DNA from: an uncultured delta proteobacterium
GTDB taxonomy: Bacteria > Desulfobacterota > WTBG01 > CAIYCZ01
Direction: 5' to 3'
DNA: 18,013 nucleotides
NCBI GenBank assembly: GCA_903924805.1
Contig: CAIYCZ010000379.1
Span: 1 to 18,013 of the forward strand
Below the pieces are notes generated by a model. It was not told the DNA's origin, did no database searches, and saw nothing but the letters and a program-made list of their open reading frames with translations. The position numbers and the translations under genes were made by a program. This document shows, one piece after another, positions 12,224 to 18,013 of this stretch; the stretch's first letter is position 1; every line of letters begins with the position of its first letter.

Positions 12224-14134
12224 ATGATAAACTACATCTGGATGGTTACCCTGTTTCCCCTGATTGGCGTCGTGCTAAACGGGTTAGCCGGAGTAAAGTT
12301 TCCACGCAAGGTTACCGGAGCAATCGGCAGCCTTGCCATTTTGGGATCATTTCTTACCGCCTGTCTCATCTTTGCGGAAGTGCTCCGCCTTCCTGCTGCC
12401 CAGCGGACCAGCGAGGTGGTGCTGTTCACCTGGATAGCCTGCGGCAGCCTGCTGGTAAACATTGGATTTCTGGTGGACCCGCTGTCACTGGTAATGCTGC
12501 TTACCGTATCAGGGGTGTCGTTTATCATCCACATATATTCTATGGGATACATGGCAGAAGATGAAGGGTTCAGAAGATACTTCACCTATCTGAACCTGTT
12601 TGTGTTTTTCATGCTGATACTGGTATCAGCCAACAGTTTTCTGCTTATGTTTGTGGGATGGGAAGGGGTAGGGCTGTGCTCATATCTGCTCATCGGCTTC
12701 TGGTATCAGCGAAGAGCCCCTGCCGATGCCGGAAAAAAGGCATTTGTCGTGAACCGGATCGGAGACTATGGGTTTTTGCTGGCAATGATGCTCATCTTTG
12801 TAACGTTTAAAACCCTTGATTTCAGCACGGTGTTTGCTGCCGCACCGCACACACTGGAAAGCGGGGGGCTTGCGGTAACACTTATAACCCTGCTTCTGTT
12901 TTTGGGAGCCTGCGGTAAATCTGCACAGATTCCGCTGTATGTCTGGCTTCCTGATGCCATGGAAGGCCCCACGCCGGTATCGGCCCTCATCCATGCAGCC
13001 ACCATGGTCACGGCAGGGGTTTATATGGTGGTACGCTGCAGCGTTCTGTACAGCCTGGCTCCCCTCAGCATGGACGTGGTTGCGATCATCGGGTGTCTGA
13101 CGGCCATATATGCTGCAAGCATAGGGCTCATGCAGAATGATATCAAGCGCGTGCTTGCTTATTCGACGATAAGCCAGCTCGGATACATGTTTCTGGCCTG
13201 CGGGGTTGGCGCATTTAGCGCGGGGATTTTTCATCTGGTAACCCACGCCTTTTTTAAGGCCTTGCTATTTCTGGGCGCAGGAAGTGTCATGCACGGCATG
13301 GCGGGAGAGCTTGACATGAGAAAGATGGGCGCGCTGAAAAGCAAGATGCCCTGGACCTATTGGACGTTTCTTATCGGCACCCTTGCTCTGGCAGGAATTT
13401 TCCCATTCGCCGGATTTTTCAGCAAGGATGAGATCCTGTGGGATGTTCTGCAGAAGAGCACCGTGCTGTGGGCAGGCGGTGCCATTGGCGCATTTATGAC
13501 CGCCTTTTATATGTTCCGCGCGGTATTCATGACTTTTCACGGCGAGAGCCGCGTAGACGAGCAGGTGCATGTGCACGAAAGCCCGCGGGTTATGCTAATC
13601 CCGCTTGGTGTGCTGGCACTGCTGTCTGTAGCGGGGGGCTTTATCGGGCTTCCCCTCATTGAAGGGGGAAACCGGCTGAAGGAATTTCTGGTGCCGGTTA
13701 TTGCCCTGGCAGGTCACGGGGCCGCCGCACAACACGGTGCCCACGAAGCTGGATTTGAGGCAGTGATGATGGTGGTATCCCTGGGCGTGGCGCTGGCAGG
13801 AATCGCGCTTGCCTGGCTTATGTATATAAAGAATCCGGCAGTGCCGGAAAAACTGTCCGAGCGCTTGAGCGGGCTATACCGGCTCATTTATAATAAATAC
13901 TTTGTTGATGAGGCCTGCGCTGCCGTTATCGTAGAACCGGTTAAGAACGGCTCCCTGTTTCTGTGGCGCGCATGTGATAACAAGGTTATCGATGGGGCGG
14001 TGAACGGTTCAGGAGCGGTCATGCTGCGGGCAAGCAGGATTCTGCAACGGGTACAGACCGGGATGGTTCAGGGATATGCCCTGGGGTTTGTGGGCGGAGT
14101 GATAGCAGTGCTCTATATTGTTTTTGCCATGTAA
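12224..14134 (+). CDS. nuoL: NADH-quinone oxidoreductase subunit L (antiporter-like)
   Basis: NuoL is the distal antiporter-like pump subunit, with a long lateral helix that runs along the membrane arm. The 636-residue protein is normal in length. The channel Glu147 is in FVGWEGVGLCSYLLIGFWY and Lys232 in GACGKSAQIPLYVWLPDAME, equivalent to the key Glu144 and Lys229 of E. coli NuoL. The loop AGKKAFVVNRIGDYGF and helix ALIHAATMVTAGVYM are also diagnostic. The C-terminal part has a polar, His-rich segment (around residues 499-508) and then the amphipathic lateral-helix region and last helix. The ribosome binding site AGGAGACGAG is just before ATG 12224. nuoM follows after 39 bases. Confidence 0.97.
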   Translation: MINYIWMVTLFPLIGVVLNGLAGVKFPRKVTGAIGSLAILGSFLTACLIFAEVLRLPAAQRTSEVVLFTWIACGSLLVNIGFLVDPLSLVMLLTVSGVSFIIHIYSMGYMAEDEGFRRYFTYLNLFVFFMLILVSANSFLLMFVGWEGVGLCSYLLIGFWYQRRAPADAGKKAFVVNRIGDYGFLLAMMLIFVTFKTLDFSTVFAAAPHTLESGGLAVTLITLLLFLGACGKSAQIPLYVWLPDAMEGPTPVSALIHAATMVTAGVYMVVRCSVLYSLAPLSMDVVAIIGCLTAIYAASIGLMQNDIKRVLAYSTISQLGYMFLACGVGAFSAGIFHLVTHAFFKALLFLGAGSVMHGMAGELDMRKMGALKSKMPWTYWTFLIGTLALAGIFPFAGFFSKDEILWDVLQKSTVLWAGGAIGAFMTAFYMFRAVFMTFHGESRVDEQVHVHESPRVMLIPLGVLALLSVAGGFIGLPLIEGGNRLKEFLVPVIALAGHGAAAQHGAHEAGFEAVMMVVSLGVALAGIALAWLMYIKNPAVPEKLSERLSGLYRLIYNKYFVDEACAAVIVEPVKNGSLFLWRACDNKVIDGAVNGSGAVMLRASRILQRVQTGMVQGYALGFVGGVIAVLYIVFAM

Positions 14135-14173
14135 CCGTGCCGTGGGAGCGTTTGCGAGGAAAGGCTGGACGCT

Positions 14174-15739
14174 ATGGGATTGATTAGTACGATAACATTT
14201 TTACCACTGATCGGCGCAGCACTTGTTGCCATAGGGCCGCGGGAGAAGTCCACCACACTGAAGGCAATAGCCCTGGCAGTAACCCTCCTGACGTTTTTCA
14301 TATCAATCGGGCTGTTTACCGGGTTCGCGGTGGGAGACGGGGATTTCCAGTTTGTGGAAGAGCGTCCGTGGGTCGAGGGACTTGGTATAAAATACAAGGT
14401 GGGTATAGACGGCATCAGCCTGTTCCTGGTGCTGTTGAGCACGCTCTTATCTGTGGTTGCGGTGGCGGCAAGCTGGGCCGACATACAGAAGCGGGTGAAG
14501 GAGTTTCTGATATGCCTGCTGCTTCTTGAAACCGGGATGATCGGCGTATTTGTTTCTCTGGATTTATTTCTTTTTTACGTATTCTGGGAGGTAATGCTCA
14601 TCCCCATGTATCTGCTCATCGGGGTATGGGGAAATCCTGCCCGGCGGGTATATGCGGCGGTAAAGTTTTTCATCTACACCATGTTTGGCAGCCTGCTGAT
14701 GCTGGTGGCAATACTGGTGCTCTATTTTTATCACGGAAGCAGCACCGGCACCTACAGCTTTGACCTTATTTCCTGCTATGCGCTGAAAATCCCGCTGTCC
14801 ATGCAGATATGGCTGTTTCTGGCTTTCGGACTGGCGTTTGCCATCAAGGTGCCGATGTTTCCGTTTCACACCTGGCTTCCTGATGCACACACCGAAGCGC
14901 CCACGGTAGGGAGCGTGCTGCTTGCAGCAGTGCTTCTGAAGATGGGCACTTACGGGTTTTTACGGTTCAATCTGCCCCTGTTCCCCGAGGCTTCGGTTAT
15001 GTTTGTGCCGCTGCTGGCAGGGCTGGCGCTGGTGGGAATTATCTATGGAGCACTGGTAGCCATGGTGCAGGCAGACGTGAAGAGGCTTGTGGCATTCAGC
15101 TCGGTGAGCCATCTGGGGTTTGTGGTGCTCGGTATTTTTGCCCTGAACGTTGAGGGTATGACCGGCGCGATGCTGCAGATGCTCAACCACGGATTCTCAA
15201 CCGGCGCACTGTTTTTAATTGTGGGGATGCTTTATGAGCGGCGTCACACGCGATTGATTGCGGACTTCGGAGGCCTCAGCAAGGTGATGCCGGTTTTTGC
15301 AACTTTTTTCATGATCGTCACGCTCAGCTCCATCGGACTTCCCGGATTGAACGGGTTTGTGGGAGAGTTTCTTATTCTGTTAGGCGCGTTTCGCACGGAG
15401 CCGCTGTGGGCGGTATTCGCGGCGCTGGGGGTCATTTTGGCAGCAGTGTATATGCTGTGGATGTTCCAGCGGGTGATGTTTGGCGAGGTTGATAAAGAAG
15501 AAAACAGGACATTGAAAGATCTGAGCCTGAGAGAGGTTGCCATCCTGCTGGTTATGGCATTTTTTATCGTCCAGTTTGGGGTGTACCCGAAACCCTATAT
15601 TGACCGTATTGAGCCATCGGTCAAGGTTGTGCTCAAGCGGGTTGAAGAGCGTACAGCGCTTAAGGATGCAGGCAGGGGAGAACCTATCAAGCGCGTGATT
15701 TTTACACAACACGAAAAGAAACAAGCGGTACAGGAATAA
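14174..15739 (+). CDS. nuoM: NADH-quinone oxidoreductase subunit M (antiporter-like)
   Basis: NuoM is the middle antiporter-like pump subunit. The 521-residue product has about 14 membrane helices, channel Glu139 in YVFWEVMLIPMYLLIG and Lys225 in AFAIKVPMFPFHTWLPDAH, with LVAFSSVSHLGFVVLG further on. These match the essential Glu and Lys of E. coli NuoM. The protein ends in a charged, non-membrane tail of roughly 40 residues (KVVLKRVEERTALKD onward), longer than strictly needed. The start ATG 14174 has GAGGAAAGG upstream. A 99-base gap separates it from nuoN. Confidence 0.97.
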   Translation: MGLISTITFLPLIGAALVAIGPREKSTTLKAIALAVTLLTFFISIGLFTGFAVGDGDFQFVEERPWVEGLGIKYKVGIDGISLFLVLLSTLLSVVAVAASWADIQKRVKEFLICLLLLETGMIGVFVSLDLFLFYVFWEVMLIPMYLLIGVWGNPARRVYAAVKFFIYTMFGSLLMLVAILVLYFYHGSSTGTYSFDLISCYALKIPLSMQIWLFLAFGLAFAIKVPMFPFHTWLPDAHTEAPTVGSVLLAAVLLKMGTYGFLRFNLPLFPEASVMFVPLLAGLALVGIIYGALVAMVQADVKRLVAFSSVSHLGFVVLGIFALNVEGMTGAMLQMLNHGFSTGALFLIVGMLYERRHTRLIADFGGLSKVMPVFATFFMIVTLSSIGLPGLNGFVGEFLILLGAFRTEPLWAVFAALGVILAAVYMLWMFQRVMFGEVDKEENRTLKDLSLREVAILLVMAFFIVQFGVYPKPYIDRIEPSVKVVLKRVEERTALKDAGRGEPIKRVIFTQHEKKQAVQE

Positions 15740-15754
15740 GGTGGTTGAGAAGCG

Positions 15755-15768
15755 CCCGCGGAAGCGGG
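15755..15768 (+). other. Small GC hairpin with GNRA-type loop in the nuoM-nuoN gap
   Basis: CCCGC (15755-15759), loop GGAA and GCGGG (15764-15768) form a 5-base-pair GC stem with a GNRA-class tetraloop. It has no T-run after it, so it is not an intrinsic terminator. A role in mRNA stability or processing between nuoM and nuoN is possible but unproven. The rest of the 99-base gap shows only the nuoN ribosome binding site AGGGAGA. Confidence 0.4.
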
Positions 15769-15838
15769 ACAGACACCTCTGCAGCCACCCGGTACATAGG
15801 CAAACGCGGTAATTATAAAAAGCAGGGAGAAAGAGCAG

Positions 15839-17299
15839 ATGGGAATCGAAGCTGGTACCGTTATGTTGGGCATCATAGGTCCCGAGGTGGTGCTGGTGGT
15901 TGCAGCACTCGGCTTAATGGTAGCAGATATAATTATAAAAGACGAACGGGAGCGGCAGTTTCTGGTATGGATAGGCGTTGCCGGCATACTCGGTTCGCTT
16001 GCAGTGAGTGCTTCGCTGTGGGGAAGGGAGGTTGCTTATGGTTTTTATGGAATGGTGGTGGTTGATAACTTTTCAACCTTTTTTACGCTGCTGTTTTTAG
16101 TCGCCGGCGGACTTACCCTGTTAATGAGCCACCGGTATGTGCAGGAGCGAAAACTATCTCCCGGAGAATATTATACGCTGACACTGTTTGCCACCTGTGG
16201 AATGGTGCTTATGGGCAAGAGCACGGATTTAATCATGATATTTTTAGGCCTTGAGGTTTTAAGCGTATCCCTGTATGTGCTTGTCGGATATGTGCGGGGA
16301 AGCGACAAGGGCGTCGAGGCGTCGCTAAAATATTTTTTACTGGGAGCTTTTTCCAGCGGATTTTTACTGTACGGGATAGCTCTCCTGTACGGGGCAACCG
16401 GCAGCACGCGGCTTGCCGAGATTGGAGCCGCGATAGCCCAAAAGGGGCTGCTGGGGGAGCCGATGCTTCTGGCAGGCATGGGGCTTTTGCTTACCGGGTT
16501 CGGATTCAAGATAGCGATGGTGCCGTTTCATATGTGGGCACCGGATGTCTATGAGGGAGCACCCTCTCCGATTACCGGCTTTATGTCGGTTGGCGTGAAA
16601 GCAGCAGCATTTGCAGCGCTGTTGCGGGTGTTTGCCGGAAGCCTCCCGGGGCTGGGGATACAGTGGAAAGAGGTGCTCTGGCTTGGCAGTATTTTAACCA
16701 TGACCCTGGGTAATGTGACGGCACTTATGCAAACCAATATCAAGAGGATGCTTGCCTATTCATCAATTGCCCATGCAGGCTACATTCTTATCGGGGTAGT
16801 CGCCGGCGGAGAGACGGGAACAACAGCGGTACTCTACTATCTGCTGGTTTATACGCTTATGAATCTTGGCGCATTTGCCGTGGTGGTTGCCATTGAGCAG
16901 AAAGATGAAAAGAGGCTCGAGTTGCTTGATTATGCAGGGATGGGAACCAGACACCCGGCATTAGGGGCGGCAATGGCTGTCTTCATGTTTTCTCTGGCGG
17001 GAATTCCCCCCTTAAGCGGATTTATGGGCAAGTTTTATATTTTTAGTGCAGCGGTGAAAGAGGGGTACCTGGGTTTAACGATAATCGGCGTGCTCAACAG
17101 CCTGGTAAGCGTCTATTACTATTTGCGGGTAACGGTGATGATGTTTATGAAAGAGCCGGAAGCAGAGATAACCCCGGTACTTTTTCATCCCTCCCTGGTT
17201 GTTGTGCTGATAATAGCTCTTTTTTTCACCCTGCAGATGGGCCTGTTCCCCTCAACATACCTTCATATTGCAAGAGAATCCATAAAGATTTTTCTCTAA
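15839..17299 (+). CDS. nuoN: NADH-quinone oxidoreductase subunit N (antiporter-like)
   Basis: NuoN is the proximal antiporter-like pump subunit, next to NuoK. The 486-residue length is standard. Channel Glu139 lies in FLGLEVLSVSLYVLVGY and Lys224 in GFGFKIAMVPFHMWAPDVYE, the family's signature pair of motifs. LAYSSIAHAGYILIG and SLAGIPPLSGFMGKFYIF follow as expected. The start ATG 15839 has GGGAGA upstream at a good distance. It is the last nuo gene. The next gene on the strand is carD, after 323 non-coding bases. The operon thus contains a full nuoA-N set in canonical order. Confidence 0.97.
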   Translation: MGIEAGTVMLGIIGPEVVLVVAALGLMVADIIIKDERERQFLVWIGVAGILGSLAVSASLWGREVAYGFYGMVVVDNFSTFFTLLFLVAGGLTLLMSHRYVQERKLSPGEYYTLTLFATCGMVLMGKSTDLIMIFLGLEVLSVSLYVLVGYVRGSDKGVEASLKYFLLGAFSSGFLLYGIALLYGATGSTRLAEIGAAIAQKGLLGEPMLLAGMGLLLTGFGFKIAMVPFHMWAPDVYEGAPSPITGFMSVGVKAAAFAALLRVFAGSLPGLGIQWKEVLWLGSILTMTLGNVTALMQTNIKRMLAYSSIAHAGYILIGVVAGGETGTTAVLYYLLVYTLMNLGAFAVVVAIEQKDEKRLELLDYAGMGTRHPALGAAMAVFMFSLAGIPPLSGFMGKFYIFSAAVKEGYLGLTIIGVLNSLVSVYYYLRVTVMMFMKEPEAEITPVLFHPSLVVVLIIALFFTLQMGLFPSTYLHIARESIKIFL

Positions 17300-17343
17300 T
17301 ACCCCCCCGGAAGAATAGCGCATCTTTCCCTCATAGAAACCTG

Positions 17344-17372
17344 TTGTGTTTTTTCTCACACTTTGGTATAGT
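17344..17372 (+). promoter_or_regulatory. Candidate sigma70-type promoter downstream of nuoN
   Basis: TTGTGT (17344-17349) and TATAGT (17367-17372) are separated by exactly 17 bases, and the second hexamer differs from TATAAT at one base. A second possible -10, TATACT, is at 17375-17380. Transcription would start near 17380, about 240 bases before carD and about 70 bases before an intrinsic terminator. Support is by eye only. Confidence 0.4.
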
Positions 17373-17449
17373 GGTATACTGACAACACAATAGGAAAACC
17401 TTCCACCAATATGAGTAAATACGGGTTATACTGATTATTCTTTATGTAG

Positions 17450-17498
17450 GGTTTGGCTGAGTACCATATCGGTAGTTCAAGCCGAGCCTTTTTGTTTT
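17450..17498 (+). terminator. Intrinsic (Rho-independent) terminator
   Basis: GGTTTGGCT (17450-17458) pairs with AGCCGAGCC (17480-17488) over nine base pairs, two of them G-U. A smaller apical stem TACC/GGTA (17462-17465 with 17471-17474) closes the loop. The stem is followed at once by TTTTTGTTTT (17489-17498). This is a good terminator for + strand transcripts. It may end the nuo operon, or a short transcript begun near 17380. Confidence 0.8.
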
Positions 17499-17517
17499 AC
17501 GTTTTCAGATGTAAAAC
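17494..17517 (+). repeat. Inverted repeat overlapping the terminator T-tract
   Basis: GTTTTAC (17494-17500) and GTAAAAC (17511-17517) are perfect 7-base arms around a 10-base loop. The left arm shares bases with the terminator's T-tract, so the two structures could compete in RNA. The stem is AT-rich and weak, so this is only a possibility. Confidence 0.35.
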
Positions 17518-17622
17518 CCAAACTCAGCAGCAGCTCAATGCCCCGGAGAAAGACAGATGTTATTAATGAAGGGAAGATCTAAAAGCTCATGGGATGCTTC
17601 ATTGAACAAAGGAGGGGAAGCA

Positions 17623-18013
17623 ATGTTTAAAGCAGGGGATATGGCAGTTTATCCAGCGCATGGCGTAGGCGTTATCGATGCCATAGAAACCATCAGTATT
17701 TCTGGTGAAGAGCAAAAATGCTACACGTTGCGATTATTGAGCAACGGTATGAAAATAAGGATTCCCACAGACAATGTCGACCAGGTTGGGCTGCGCGGAA
17801 TTGCCTCTGATAAAGAAGTATCCAAAGTATATAAAATTTTAAAAGAAAAAACCGCACCCACAGATAATCAGACGTGGAACCGGCGCTACCGCGAATACAT
17901 GGAAAAGATAAGAACGGGCTCTGTTTTTGAAGTGGCACACGTGTTGCGTGATTTATTATTGCTCAAGCTGGGAAAAGATCTTTCCTTTGGCGAGAGACGG
18001 ATGCTCGACATGG
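17623..18013 (+). CDS. CarD family transcriptional regulator (3' partial)
   Basis: CarD-family proteins bind the RNA polymerase beta subunit through an N-terminal Tudor-like domain and stabilise the open promoter complex. The visible 130 residues begin MFKAGDMAVYPAHGVGVI, the family's opening, followed by NGMKIRIPTDN. A helical C-terminal domain then holds QTWNRRYREYMEKI, TGSVFEVAHVLRDL and LSFGERRMLDM. The gene runs off the right edge without a stop. Family members are about 150-170 residues, so roughly 20-40 are missing. A strong ribosome binding site AAAGGAGGGG lies at 17608-17617 before ATG 17623. The gene is separated from nuoN by a terminator, so it is probably its own unit. The sequence resembles deltaproteobacterial CarD, from memory. 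Confidence 0.93.
   Translation, partial: MFKAGDMAVYPAHGVGVIDAIETISISGEEQKCYTLRLLSNGMKIRIPTDNVDQVGLRGIASDKEVSKVYKILKEKTAPTDNQTWNRRYREYMEKIRTGSVFEVAHVLRDLLLLKLGKDLSFGERRMLDM

Larger units (their letters stand above)
17300..17622 (+). other. 323-bp non-coding stretch between nuoN and carD
   Basis: I see no convincing gene here. It is AT-richer than the nuo genes and holds, in order, a promoter-like pair (17344-17372), the near-repeat GGTATAGT/GGTATACT (17365-17380), a strong intrinsic terminator (17450-17498), and an inverted repeat GTTTTAC...GTAAAAC (17494-17517) that overlaps the terminator's T-tract. About 105 further bases lead to the carD ribosome binding site. The 8-mer TATACTGA occurs twice (17375 and 17427). 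Confidence 0.7.

Noticed and set aside
1..18013. CRISPR array, tRNA, rRNA, insertion sequence or phage genes
   Set aside because: I saw no regularly spaced repeats, no tRNA-like cloverleaf, no rRNA sequence, no transposase or integrase motifs and no terminal inverted repeats.

Overview
The window carries a complete 14-gene complex I (nuo) operon on the + strand. A Na+-translocating decarboxylase module lies before it and the start of a CarD-type regulator after it. Every gene I can support is on the + strand. I cannot name the species. An anaerobic Desulfobacterota-like (old Deltaproteobacteria) bacterium, possibly syntrophic, is the best guess. The grounds are the biotin-dependent decarboxylase pump, a NuoF of the type found in anaerobic NAD(P)-linked hydrogenases, a formate-dehydrogenase-like NuoG and a CarD whose sequence resembles deltaproteobacterial CarD. 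That assignment is inference.

Layout: (1) Positions 1-1680 hold the C-terminal part of a biotin carrier protein whose frame is open to the left edge, a 38-residue OadG-like membrane peptide, and the OadB/GcdB/MmdB-type beta subunit. The carboxyltransferase subunit is not in the window. (2) 1655-1933 encodes a small membrane protein ending in a zinc ribbon. (3) 2019-17299 is nuoA-B-C-D-E-X-F-G-H-I-J-K-L-M-N in one orientation with overlaps or short gaps, where X is an extra thioredoxin-like [2Fe-2S] protein. (4) 17300-17622 is a 323-bp non-coding stretch with a promoter-like pair, a good intrinsic terminator and further inverted repeats. (5) From 17623 a CarD-family gene runs off the right edge.

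How the genes work together: NuoE, X, NuoF and NuoG form the electron input module. NuoB, C, D and I carry electrons to quinone. NuoA, H, J, K, L, M and N form the membrane ion pump. The input module is unusual. NuoF has a thioredoxin-like [2Fe-2S] domain fused in front and a two-cluster ferredoxin domain fused behind, and a separate HndB-like protein lies beside it. This is the architecture of HydB/HndC from NAD(P)-linked, often electron-bifurcating, hydrogenases. No hydrogenase catalytic subunit is present, and a NuoG whose active-site Cys/Sec position is Ala takes its place. The decarboxylase upstream would form an Na+ gradient, so two ion-pumping systems sit side by side.

The most useful points for follow-up are the HydB-like input module, the extra three-cysteine ferredoxin protein, the inactivated FDH-like NuoG, the uncharacterised zinc-ribbon membrane protein between the two pumps, and the possible terminated leader or small RNA between nuoN and carD.
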